From Actinomycetes bacterium (GTDB lineage Bacteria; Actinomycetota; Acidimicrobiia; Acidimicrobiales; RAAP-2), in assembly GCA_021778895.1 (NCBI GenBank), contig JAJYBR010000002.1:124001-188000 (forward strand): a stretch of 64,000 nucleotides of DNA, written 5' to 3'. How positions within the stretch are numbered: position 1 is the stretch's first letter; every line of letters begins with the position of its first letter. Both the position numbers and the translations under genes were made by a program. This document shows, piece after piece, positions 25,993-34,215 of the stretch. The notes beneath the pieces were generated by a model. It had not been told where the DNA came from, made no database searches, and saw nothing but the letters and a program-made list of their open reading frames with translations.

Positions 25993-26735
25993 GGTCGCAC
26001 CGTCCTCTTCTCGATTCGCTTCACGACATCGGGGGTGTGCACGACGCGCTGGACGAAGATGCCCGGCGTGTGCACCTGGCGCGGGTCGAGCTCGCCGGGC
26101 TCAACGAGCTCCTCGACCTCGGCGATGGTCACCCGGCCGGCCGTCGCGCACAGGGGGTTGAAGTTGGCGGCGCTCTTCTCGTAGATGAGGTTGCCGTGCC
26201 GGTCCCCGTAGCGGGCGTGCACCAGCGCGTAGTCGGTCGTGATGGCCCGCTCGAGCACGTAGTCGCGACCCTCGAAGGCCCGCACCTCCTTGGCGGGCGA
26301 GGCCAACGCCACCGCCCCGCCGTCCCCGTAGCGCAGGGGGAGCCCGCCGTCGGCGACCTGCGTCCCCACGCCGGCCGGCGTGTAGAAGGCCGGGATCCCC
26401 GCACCGCCCGCGCGCAGCCGCTCGGCCAGCGTGCCCTGGGGCACCAGCTCGACCTCGAGCTCGCCCGAGAGGAACTGGCGCTCGAACTCCTTGTTCTCGC
26501 CGACGTACGACCCCGTGGTGCGCGCGATGCGCTTGGCCGACAGCAAGATGCCGAGGCCCGCGTCGTCGACGCCGCAGTTGTTGGAGACCGTCACCAGCCC
26601 CGTCGCCCCCTGGGCGAAGAGCGCATCGATCAGCGCCGAGGGGATCCCGCACAGCCCGAACCCGCCCACGGCGACCGACGCGCCGTCGGGGATGTCGGCC
26701 ACCGCCTCGGCGGCAGTGGCTATCACTTTGTCCAC
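25989..26735 (-). CDS. scoA: 3-oxoacid CoA-transferase subunit A
   Basis: A 248-residue A subunit. [20 protein letters not shown] is the family's glycine-rich motif, and [13 protein letters not shown] and [14 protein letters not shown] also match. The GTG start is preceded by GAGAGGAGAG. It sits 15 bp after the serine-hydrolase gene in the same operon. Together with BdhA (32759-33544) the enzyme completes the route from 3-hydroxybutyrate to acetoacetyl-CoA. Confidence 0.92.
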   Translation of the reverse strand: MDKVIATAAEAVADIPDGASVAVGGFGLCGIPSALIDALFAQGATGLVTVSNNCGVDDAGLGILLSAKRIARTTGSYVGENKEFERQFLSGELEVELVPQGTLAERLRAGGAGIPAFYTPAGVGTQVADGGLPLRYGDGGAVALASPAKEVRAFEGRDYVLERAITTDYALVHARYGDRHGNLIYEKSAANFNPLCATAGRVTIAEVEELVEPGELDPRQVHTPGIFVQRVVHTPDVVKRIEKRTVRP

Positions 26736-26750
26736 GTCACTCTCCTCTCG

Positions 26751-27977
26751 TCAGCGCTCCAGCGCTGCGTACACCAACTGCTGGACCTGGCGCCGCACCG
26801 GGTAGGTCCAGCTCGGCAGCAGCTGGGTGTACAGCCCGACGGTCAGGCCCTCGCTGGGGTCCACCCAAAAATAGGTCGACGCGGCACCGCCCCACGCGAA
26901 CGTGCCCGCGGGCACGTAGCTGCGGTTGCGCACCTGGTCGATCACCACCGAGACGCCGAGCCCGAAGCCGACGCCGGTCTGGCCCACCTCGCTGAACGAG
27001 TCGCGCGCGAACCCGTGCAGGTCCTGGTTGTCGGGCAGGTGGTTACGCGTCATGAGGGCGACGGTGCGCGGCGACAGGATCCGGGCGCCGTCGAGCTCGC
27101 CCTTTGCCACCAGCATCGACATGAAGCGGTGGTAGTCCGCCGCGGTCGAGACGAGTCCCCCGCCGCCGGCCAGCAGCAGGGGCCACCGGGTGGCCTCGCT
27201 GGCCAGCTCATCGAGGCGGATCGAGTCGCCGTGGCTGGCCGCGTACAGCATCGCCAGGCGGTCGAGCTTCTCGGGCGGGCAGTACCAGTCGGTGTCGTCC
27301 ATGCCCAGGGGCTCGAGCACCCGCTGGCGCACCGCGACGTCCAGGCTCTGTCCCGTCCAGTGCTCGATCAGGCGCCCGAGGACGTCGATGGACACCGAGT
27401 AGTTCCACGCCTCCCCGGGCTGGAACAAGAGAGGCAGCTCCGACCAGTCGCGCACCGCGCGCGCCAGGTCGACATCGCTCGGGTTGGTCATGTCGTAGCC
27501 CCGGGCGCGGTACATGGTGTCCACCGGCGTCAGGTGCTGGAAGCCGTAGGTCAGGCCACTGGTGTGCGTGAAGAGGTGGTGGACCCGCACCGGCTCGGTC
27601 ACCGGCTCGGTCACCGGGGCGATGTCGCTGCCCGACACGTAGACGCGCGCGTCGCGGAACTCCTCGATCCACTCGCCCACCGGGTCGTTGAGGTCGTAGC
27701 GGCCCTCCTCGTAGAGCTGCAGGGCCACGACCGCGGTGATCGGCTTGGTCATCGAGTAGAGGCGCCAGATGGTGTCGTCGGTCACGGGCAGCGACTGCTC
27801 ACGGTCGCGATGGCCGCCGCGGCCGACCCACACCAGGTCGCCGTCACGGGCGACCGTGACCAGCCAGCCCGGGAACTTGCGCGACGCGACGTAGCCGTCC
27901 AGGTGCGCGCGCACCCGCTCCAGGGCACCGCCGCGGAATCCGGCGTCGTGGGGATCTCGCACCACTTTCAGGCTCAC
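26751..27977 (-). CDS. Beta-lactamase-fold serine hydrolase (esterase, class C-like)
   Basis: A 408-residue protein of the serine beta-lactamase/EstB family. The nucleophile motif SxxK is YSMTKPITA near residue 75. The tyrosine motif reads WNYSVSIDVLGRL near residue 193, and a C-terminal WGGAAST takes the place of the KTG-like box. No signal peptide is seen, so it acts in the cytoplasm, more like an esterase than an antibiotic-degrading enzyme. As first gene of the scoAB operon it may release hydroxyacids from esters; this is inference. The GTG start has GGGAGG upstream. Confidence 0.82.
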   Translation of the reverse strand: MSLKVVRDPHDAGFRGGALERVRAHLDGYVASRKFPGWLVTVARDGDLVWVGRGGHRDREQSLPVTDDTIWRLYSMTKPITAVVALQLYEEGRYDLNDPVGEWIEEFRDARVYVSGSDIAPVTEPVTEPVRVHHLFTHTSGLTYGFQHLTPVDTMYRARGYDMTNPSDVDLARAVRDWSELPLLFQPGEAWNYSVSIDVLGRLIEHWTGQSLDVAVRQRVLEPLGMDDTDWYCPPEKLDRLAMLYAASHGDSIRLDELASEATRWPLLLAGGGGLVSTAADYHRFMSMLVAKGELDGARILSPRTVALMTRNHLPDNQDLHGFARDSFSEVGQTGVGFGLGVSVVIDQVRNRSYVPAGTFAWGGAASTYFWVDPSEGLTVGLYTQLLPSWTYPVRRQVQQLVYAALER

Positions 27978-28036
27978 AGCACACCTCCCGCACCCTCACT
28001 TGCGTCCACCGTAGCAAACTCTGACAGGTGATTCAC

Positions 28037-28065
28037 TTGACATTTTTCTTCGCGGCTGGTTAACT
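28037..28065 (+). promoter_or_regulatory. Promoter of the liv operon
   Basis: TTGACA (28037-28042) and TTAACT (28060-28065) are 17 bp apart in a locally AT-rich stretch, with livK 50 bp downstream behind GGGAGGATCT. The nearby TGACAGGTGATTCACTTGACA region is repeat-like (TGACA twice) and could hold a regulator site. Confidence 0.6.
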
Positions 28066-28114
28066 GCACACGAGCGACGGTCGGCGGGCGGCCGCGTGTT
28101 GTTGGGGAGGATCT

Positions 28115-29314
28115 ATGAGGAACGTTCGTTGGGGCGTGGTGCCCGTGGCGCTAGCCACGGCCGCGTTCTCACTGGCTCTCGGGGCGCCCTCGGGGGCGTC
28201 GAAGAATTCGCCGGTGAAGGTGGGCATCGTCACGGAGAAGACCGGGATCTTCTCGGCCTACGCCGAGGAGTGGCTGCAGGGCGTCCACGTCGGGCTCGCC
28301 TACGCGACCCACGGCACGGGCAAGGTGAACGGTCACCGCATCGCACTGTCCGTCGTCGACGACGCGGACAACCCGACCACCGCAGCCACCGACTTCAAGA
28401 GCTTCGTGGGCGCGGGCGACAAGATCATCGGCGGGACCGTCGACTCCTCCATCGCGATGGAGCTCGGGCCGATCGCCGCGCAGAACAAGGTGCTCTACAT
28501 CTCCGGACCCGCCGCGGCCGACCAGGTGACCGGGCTCAACCGCTACACGTTCCGCTCGGGCCGCCAGACCTACCAGGACGTGCAAGCCGCCAAGTCGTAC
28601 ATCAAGCAGATGGGCTCGGGCAAGACGGTCCTCGTCCTAGCCCAGGACTTCGCCTTCGGCCAGTCCTACGTCGCCGACACCACGAGCGCCTTCGGCTCGC
28701 TCGGCGACACGGTCAAGACGCTGCTCGTCCCCCTGACGACGACGGACTTCACGCCGGTCGCCCTGCAGGTCGCCGCCATGCACCCGGACATCGTCTTCCT
28801 GGCGTGGGCCGGCACCACGGGCGCGCCCCTGGCCCAGGCACTGGACCAGCAGGGGATCTTCGCCAGCTCCAAGGTGATCACCGGGCTGGCCAACACGGCG
28901 ACCTACCAGTTCTACGGGACCGCGGGCCTGAAGTTCTACTACCTGTCCCTGTACAACTGGCAGTCCCCGCACAACAAGGTCAACGCGTACCTGATCCAGG
29001 GGATGAAGAAGGACTACCACCAGTACCCCGACCTGTTCACCGCTGACGGCTTCGTGTGGGCCCAGATGGTGGTGCGCGCGATCCAGACCGGGCAGGGGAC
29101 CAACGTGCCCAAGATGATCAAGGGGCTCGAGGGCTGGAAGTTCATGGCGCCCAAGGGTCTCCAGCAGATCCGGGCCGCGGACCACGCCATGCTCCAGCCG
29201 ATGTTCCAAGTGCAGCTGGTCTCCACGGTGACCGGGGTCTACCGGCCGGTCCTGCTGAGCACCCTGAACTCCACCCAGACGGCTCCCCCGGTCAGCGCAC
29301 ACTTCGGCCGCTGA
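28115..29314 (+). CDS. livK: Branched-chain amino-acid-type ABC substrate-binding protein
   Basis: A 399-residue periplasmic-binding protein of the LivK type. A signal peptide spans about residues 1-29 (VVPVALATAAFSLALGAPS) without a lipobox cysteine. The body has VKVGIVTEKTGIFSAYAEEW, the usual first strand, and later IKGLEGWKFMAPKGLQQIRA. LivK-type proteins bind amino acids but also many carboxylates and amides, so the ligand is open; the genes for 3-hydroxybutyrate use around it suggest a small organic acid. First gene of livKGFHM-bdhA. Confidence 0.87.
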   Translation: MRNVRWGVVPVALATAAFSLALGAPSGASKNSPVKVGIVTEKTGIFSAYAEEWLQGVHVGLAYATHGTGKVNGHRIALSVVDDADNPTTAATDFKSFVGAGDKIIGGTVDSSIAMELGPIAAQNKVLYISGPAAADQVTGLNRYTFRSGRQTYQDVQAAKSYIKQMGSGKTVLVLAQDFAFGQSYVADTTSAFGSLGDTVKTLLVPLTTTDFTPVALQVAAMHPDIVFLAWAGTTGAPLAQALDQQGIFASSKVITGLANTATYQFYGTAGLKFYYLSLYNWQSPHNKVNAYLIQGMKKDYHQYPDLFTADGFVWAQMVVRAIQTGQGTNVPKMIKGLEGWKFMAPKGLQQIRAADHAMLQPMFQVQLVSTVTGVYRPVLLSTLNSTQTAPPVSAHFGR

Positions 29315-29321
29315 TCGACCC

Positions 29322-30092
29322 GTGACCGTGACGTTGGAAGCCCAGGTCCCCGCGCTGCGCGCCCGGGACCTGGGCTTCCGCGTCGGCGGCCTCGACATCA
29401 TCAAGGGAATCTCCCTGTCGGTGCCCCCGGGCCACTTCGTGGGCATCATCGGGCCCAACGGCGCGGGCAAGTCCACCCTCCTCAACCTGCTCAGCGGGGT
29501 GCTGCGGCCAACGGCGGGCGAGATCGAGCTGGCCGGACGGGTCGTGACGCACACGCGACCGGCCGTCCGCGCACGGCGGGGCCTGGGGCGGACGTTCCAG
29601 ACCTCCAGCCTCTTCAACGGGCTCAGCGCGTACGAGAACGTCCGCCTGGCCGCCCAGGCGCACCTGGGCGGCTCGGCGCGCTTCTACCGGCCCCCCCGCG
29701 CGCGCGACGCGGCCAGCATCTCGGCCACTGGGGCGCTCGAGCAGGTGGGCCTCGCCGACCAGGCGCACCGCCTGACCGGCCTGCTCTCCCACGGCGACAA
29801 GCGCAAGGTCGAGCTGGCCGTCCTCCTCGCCAGCCAGTCCGCGGTGCTACTGCTCGACGAGCCGATGGCCGGCGTGACCGCCGACGACGTCGACCAGCTG
29901 AGCAGCCTCATCGGCGGCCTGCATCGCGATGGGCACACCGTGCTCATGGTCGAGCACCACATGTCGGTCGTCGTCGGGCTCGCCCAGACGATCGCGGTGC
30001 TCGACGCCGGCGCGCTGCTGGCCCTGGGCACGCCGGCCGAGGTCGTGGCCAACGAGACGGTCCAGCAGGCCTACCTGGGGCAGCCGCTGTGA
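29322..30092 (+). CDS. livG: Liv-type ABC importer ATPase LivG
   Basis: A 256-residue ATPase. Walker A is GPNGAGKSTLLNLLSG, Walker B region VLLLDEPMAGVTADD, and H-loop VEHHMSVVVGLAQ. The signature motif is degenerate: LLSHGDKRKVELAVLLAS replaces LSGGQ, as is common in LivG proteins (LSYGxQR). GTG start at 29322, 7 nt after livK. It pairs with LivF to drive uptake. Confidence 0.88.
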   Translation: MTVTLEAQVPALRARDLGFRVGGLDIIKGISLSVPPGHFVGIIGPNGAGKSTLLNLLSGVLRPTAGEIELAGRVVTHTRPAVRARRGLGRTFQTSSLFNGLSAYENVRLAAQAHLGGSARFYRPPRARDAASISATGALEQVGLADQAHRLTGLLSHGDKRKVELAVLLASQSAVLLLDEPMAGVTADDVDQLSSLIGGLHRDGHTVLMVEHHMSVVVGLAQTIAVLDAGALLALGTPAEVVANETVQQAYLGQPL

Positions 30093-30781
30093 GCACGGCC
30101 ATCGAGGTCTCCGAGCTCCACGTGTCCATCGGCGGCTCGCACATCCTCCAGGGCGTCTCGCTCGAGGTCGCGACCGGCGAGGTGGTGGCCCTCCTGGGAC
30201 GCAACGGCGTGGGCAAGACGACCACCCTGCGCGCCCTGATGGGCCTGGTCCCGCGCGCGGGCACCATCCGCGTGCGCGACCAGGACGTCACCCGCTGGCC
30301 GCCGCACCGCATCGCCCGGCTCGGAGTCGCCTACGTCCCCGAGGACCGCGACGTGTTCAGTGCCCTGACGGTCGCCGAGAACCTCCGGCTGGCCGAGCAG
30401 GTCGCCGCGCCCAACTACGACGCGGTCTACGAGCTGTTCCCCGAGTTGCGCCAGCGGGCCCGCCAGCGGGCCGGGACCCTCTCGGGGGGCCAGCAGCAGA
30501 TGGTGGCCGTGGCCCGCGCCCTGCTCAACGAGTGGCCCGTCCTGATCGTCGACGAGCCCTCCAAGGGCCTGGCCCCCCGCCTGGTCGCCGAGCTGACCGA
30601 CGTCCTGGCCCGCGTGAGCGCAGCGACCACGATGCTCGTCGTCGAGCAGAACCTGGCCGTGGTGCGCCGCCTCGCCCAGCGCGTCGTCGTCCTCGACCAC
30701 GGGGTCGTCGTCCACCAAGGACCCGTCGGCGACCTGGAGGACGCCGACCTGATGCGCCAGCTCCTGGGGGTCAGCGCATGA
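30089..30781 (+). CDS. livF: Liv-type ABC importer ATPase LivF
   Basis: A 230-residue ATPase with Walker A GRNGVGKTTTLRALMG, signature GTLSGGQQQMVAVARALL and Walker B VLIVDEPSKGLAP, typical for LivF. VEQNLAVVRRLAQR forms the switch region. The start overlaps livG's stop by 4 nt (GTGA), the end overlaps livH (ATGA). Confidence 0.9.
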   Translation: MSTAIEVSELHVSIGGSHILQGVSLEVATGEVVALLGRNGVGKTTTLRALMGLVPRAGTIRVRDQDVTRWPPHRIARLGVAYVPEDRDVFSALTVAENLRLAEQVAAPNYDAVYELFPELRQRARQRAGTLSGGQQQMVAVARALLNEWPVLIVDEPSKGLAPRLVAELTDVLARVSAATTMLVVEQNLAVVRRLAQRVVVLDHGVVVHQGPVGDLEDADLMRQLLGVSA

Positions 30782-31683
30782 CGGTGCTGGCCGACCTGAC
30801 CTTCAGCGCCGTGGCGCTGAGCGCGGTGTACTTCCTCGCCGCCTCGGGCCTCTCGCTCATCTACGGCCTCATGGACGTGCTCAACTTCGCCCACGGGCTC
30901 TTCATGACCCTGGGGGCCTACGCCGCGTGGGACCTCACGACGCACCTGACCTCGACCCTCAGCGCACCGCTCAACTTCGCCGTCGGCGTCCTCGCCGCGA
31001 TCGTCGCGGGCGCCGTCGTGGCCGGGCTCACCGAGCTCTGGCTGATCCGCCCCCTCTACGGCCGGCCGATCAGCCAGATCCTGGTCACCATCGGGCTCGA
31101 CCTGGCCGCCGTGGGCCTGCTGCTCGGGGGCTTCGGGAGCAACTCGCTGTCGATGCCCGTCCCCCTGTGGCTCTTCGAGGCGACCCACTGGGGCTCCCTC
31201 AGCCTGCCCAACGCCGACTTCGTCGCCCTGATCGCCGGCGTCGTCGTGCTGGTCGGGCTGGAATGGTTCCTGCGGCGCACCCGCTACGGCATCATCATCC
31301 GCGCCGGCGTCGAGAACCGCGACATGGTCCGGGCCCTCGGCGTCGACGTGGGGCGCGCCTTCACCCTGGTGTTCATCCTCGGCGGAGCGATGGCCGGGCT
31401 GGCCGGACTGCTCAACAGCGTCGTCTTCAACGGCGACCTCGTCAGCCCCCTGCAGGGTGACGGGCTCTTGATCTTCGCCTTCATCGTCGTCGTCATCGGC
31501 GGCCTCGGCTCGATCCGCGGCTCGGCCGTGGCCGCCCTGCTGGTCGGCGTGGTCCAGGACTTCTCGAACTACTACCTGGGCAGCCACCCGGGCATGGCCG
31601 AGATCGGCAACCTCTCGGTGGTGCTCCTGCTGGCGCTGGTGCTCGAGTGGCGACCGCGCGGACTCTTCGGGGGCACGCTGTGA
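30778..31683 (+). CDS. livH: Liv-type ABC importer permease LivH
   Basis: A 301-residue permease with about eight membrane helices. LSLIYGLMDVLNFAHGLFMT is the characteristic LivH N-terminal motif and GVDVGRAFTLVFILGGAMAG the coupling region. The frame is open upstream over livF, but the ATG overlapping the livF stop is the natural start. It overlaps livM by GTGA. Confidence 0.9.
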   Translation: MTVLADLTFSAVALSAVYFLAASGLSLIYGLMDVLNFAHGLFMTLGAYAAWDLTTHLTSTLSAPLNFAVGVLAAIVAGAVVAGLTELWLIRPLYGRPISQILVTIGLDLAAVGLLLGGFGSNSLSMPVPLWLFEATHWGSLSLPNADFVALIAGVVVLVGLEWFLRRTRYGIIIRAGVENRDMVRALGVDVGRAFTLVFILGGAMAGLAGLLNSVVFNGDLVSPLQGDGLLIFAFIVVVIGGLGSIRGSAVAALLVGVVQDFSNYYLGSHPGMAEIGNLSVVLLLALVLEWRPRGLFGGTL

Positions 31684-32762
31684 GCGCCCGGCGCTGGTCG
31701 CTGACCCTCGGCGTCGTCCTGGTGGCCCTGTTCGCGCTGGTCCCGCTGGCCGGCTGGCACGTCCCGTGGGTGCTGCCGGGCACCGTCAACGTGGTGAACG
31801 CGACGGGAACCCTCGAGGTGCTGGCGCTGTGCTTCATCTTCGGCGGCGTGGCGCTGGGCTACGACGTCCTCTTCGGGTACACCGGCCTGCTGTCCTTGGG
31901 GCCGGTCACCTTCTTCGGCACGGGCGTCTACGTCTTCGACATCGCGCTCACCCGATGGGGCTGGTCGCTCGCGGCGGCCCTGGCCGTCACGCTCGTGGTG
32001 ACCCTGCTCCTCGCCCTGGTGCTCGGCGCGATCGCCCTGCGCGTGGGTGGCATCGCCTTCGCCATGGTCACCCTGGCCTTCGCCCAGGCCTTCTACTACC
32101 TGGTCGAGGACAACCCCCACAACCTGACCGGTGGCGACACCGGCCTGGCCCTGGCGTCGAACCGGCTGCCGGCCGTCCTCTCGGGGGCGGTCTCCAACAC
32201 CCGCAGCCTCTACTGGCTCGCCCTGGTGTACCTGGTGCTGGTCGGCGTCGTGGTGCGCGTCGTGCTCAACTCGGCGACCGGGCGGGTCCTCGTCGCCGTG
32301 CGCGAGAACGAGCAGCGCGTCGAGGTGCTCGGCCTGCGCCCCTTCGGGTTCAAACTGGCCGCCTTCACGCTCTCGTCCCTGATCGCCGCGGGCGGCGGGA
32401 TCGTCTACATCCTCCTGATCGGGACCGCGGTCCCCAGTGCCGTCGCGTCGATCACGCTGACCCTGTCGATCCTCGTCATGGTGGTCCTGGGAGGACCCGG
32501 CAGCGCCTGGGGACCGGTCGCGGGCGCCTTCGTCTACGTCTACTTGCAGCAGTACCTTCTGAAGGTGGCCGCCGAGCCGAGCTTCGCGTCGCTGCCCGCC
32601 GTGGCGCGGGTGCCGCTGTCCCAGCCCCAGTTCCTGCTCGGCGCCCTGTTCGTGCTGTTCGTCCTGTTCGTCCCGGGCGGCTTCGCCGGGGCGGTCGCTC
32701 GGGCCCGCGCGCGACGGCAGTCGCGCCGGCCAGCCGCCCCCATCTCGAGAGGAGAGACATGA
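31680..32762 (+). CDS. livM: Liv-type ABC importer permease LivM
   Basis: A 360-residue permease. Recognisable segments are YDVLFGYTGLLSLGPVTFFG near residue 61, AIALRVGGIAFAMVTLAFAQ, and GRVLVAVRENEQRVEVLGLR in the cytoplasmic coupling loop. GTG start overlaps the livH stop; the end overlaps bdhA by 4 nt. Two permeases and two ATPases make a complete importer. Confidence 0.9.
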   Translation: MSARRWSLTLGVVLVALFALVPLAGWHVPWVLPGTVNVVNATGTLEVLALCFIFGGVALGYDVLFGYTGLLSLGPVTFFGTGVYVFDIALTRWGWSLAAALAVTLVVTLLLALVLGAIALRVGGIAFAMVTLAFAQAFYYLVEDNPHNLTGGDTGLALASNRLPAVLSGAVSNTRSLYWLALVYLVLVGVVVRVVLNSATGRVLVAVRENEQRVEVLGLRPFGFKLAAFTLSSLIAAGGGIVYILLIGTAVPSAVASITLTLSILVMVVLGGPGSAWGPVAGAFVYVYLQQYLLKVAAEPSFASLPAVARVPLSQPQFLLGALFVLFVLFVPGGFAGAVARARARRQSRRPAAPISRGET

Positions 32763-33544
32763 GCCTGCACGGACGGACCGCGCTGGTCACCGGTTCCACC
32801 AGTGGCATCGGGCTGGGCGTCGCGCGCGCCCTGGCCGCCGAGGGCGCACGGGTGACCCTCAACGGCTTCGGCGACCCCGCCGACATCGAGGCCCTGGTGG
32901 CCGAGATCTCCGCGACGAGCGGATCCCCCGCGGCCTACGACGGCGCCGACCTGTCACGCGGCGAGGACGTCGCGGCCATGGTCGCGCGCGCCGAGGAGCG
33001 CGCGGGCTCGCTCGACATCCTGGTCAACAACGCCGGCATCCAGCACGTGGCCCCCATCGACCAGTTCCCCCCGGAGCGCTGGGACGCGATCATCGCCCTC
33101 AACCTGTCGGCGGTGTTCCACGGGATGCGCGCCGCCATCCCCGGCATGCGCCAGCGCGGGTACGGCCGCATCATCAACGTCGCCTCGGCCCACGGCCTGG
33201 TCGCCAGCGCCCAGAAGGTCGCCTACGTGGCGGCCAAGCACGGCGTCGTGGGCGCCACCAAGGTGGCCGCCCTGGAGACCGCCAACGACGGCATCACGGT
33301 GAACGCAATCTGCCCGGGCTGGGTCCTCACGCCCCTGGTGGAGCGCCAGCTCGCCGATCGCGCGGCCGCCGCGGGCACCGACGTCGCCACCGAGTCCGAG
33401 CTCCTGCTGTCCGAGAAGCAGCCCATGCTGGCCTTCACCACGCCGGAGGCCATCGGGGCGCTGGCCCTCTACCTGTGCTCGGACGCCGCGCGCACCGTGA
33501 CGGGCGCGTCGCTCTCCATCGACGGGGGGTGGACCGCGCAGTAG
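32759..33544 (+). CDS. bdhA: 3-hydroxybutyrate dehydrogenase (SDR)
   Basis: A 261-residue short-chain dehydrogenase. The NAD site is VTGSTSGIGLGVARAL, the NNAGIQHVAPIDQFP stretch and the catalytic tetrad region VASAHGLVASAQKVAYVAAKH match bacterial D-3-hydroxybutyrate dehydrogenases, as does NAICPGWVLTPLVERQ. It oxidises 3-hydroxybutyrate to acetoacetate, the substrate of ScoAB. ATG overlaps livM's stop and has GAGAGGAGAG upstream, so it is the last gene of the liv operon. Confidence 0.87.
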   Translation: MSLHGRTALVTGSTSGIGLGVARALAAEGARVTLNGFGDPADIEALVAEISATSGSPAAYDGADLSRGEDVAAMVARAEERAGSLDILVNNAGIQHVAPIDQFPPERWDAIIALNLSAVFHGMRAAIPGMRQRGYGRIINVASAHGLVASAQKVAYVAAKHGVVGATKVAALETANDGITVNAICPGWVLTPLVERQLADRAAAAGTDVATESELLLSEKQPMLAFTTPEAIGALALYLCSDAARTVTGASLSIDGGWTAQ

Positions 33545-33578
33545 GGCACCCGGGCCGCCGTCTCCCTACCATGGAGGC

Positions 33579-34211
33579 ATGGCCGCGAGCACCCCGGACC
33601 CCGTAAGCACCCGCCGCGCCTGGCTGTTCGGCCTGATTGCCCTGGCCGTGGCCATCGCCGCCCTGGCCGTCGGACGCCACTTCGACCACCGCCCCCACCA
33701 GGGGATGATCCTCCTGCTGATCGCGGGCATGGCGGTCGTCCTGGTCGTCAGCGGCGTCGTCAGCGTGCGCCACCTGTCGCGCGCGGTCGCCCAGCACGTC
33801 GTGCGGCGCGGCACCCTGAGCGCGGCCGCGACCGTGCGCCTGGTCATCAACGGCTTCGGCGTCATCTTGATGCTGCTCGGCGTCTTCGCGGTGCTCGGCG
33901 TCTCCTTCGAGCGCCTCCTGATCGGCGCCGGGGTGACCGGCATCATCATCGGCATCGCGGCCCAGCAGAGCCTGGCCAACGTCTTCGCCGCCCTGGTGCT
34001 GCTCTTCGCCCGCCCCTTCGTGGTCGGGGACCGGATCCGCATCCGCTCGGGCGTGCTCGGGGTGCTCGACGTCACCGTCATCGGGGCCGGGCTGACCTAC
34101 ATCACGGTGCGTACCAGCGACGGGATCCTCAAGGTCCCCAACTCGGTGCTGCTGGCCTCCGGGGTCGGTCAGCTGCCCGACACGCCGCCCGACACCACCG
34201 GCGGCGCCTGA
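33579..34211 (+). CDS. Small MscS-type mechanosensitive channel
   Basis: A 210-residue membrane protein with three or four helices. The pore-lining helix and beta-domain start are seen in GVTGIIIGIAAQQSLANVFA, followed by RPFVVGDRIRIRSGVLGVLD, the hallmark of MscS proteins. The C-terminal vestibule domain is short, so this is a minimal family member. It should open under osmotic downshock. A TACCAT box ends 6 nt before the ATG (leaderless). Confidence 0.87.
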   Translation: MAASTPDPVSTRRAWLFGLIALAVAIAALAVGRHFDHRPHQGMILLLIAGMAVVLVVSGVVSVRHLSRAVAQHVVRRGTLSAAATVRLVINGFGVILMLLGVFAVLGVSFERLLIGAGVTGIIIGIAAQQSLANVFAALVLLFARPFVVGDRIRIRSGVLGVLDVTVIGAGLTYITVRTSDGILKVPNSVLLASGVGQLPDTPPDTTGGA

Positions 34212-34215
34212 CCGA

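Noticed and set aside
28037..28114. Riboswitch before livK
   Set aside because: The leader is only about 43 nt and shows no conserved aptamer-like structure.
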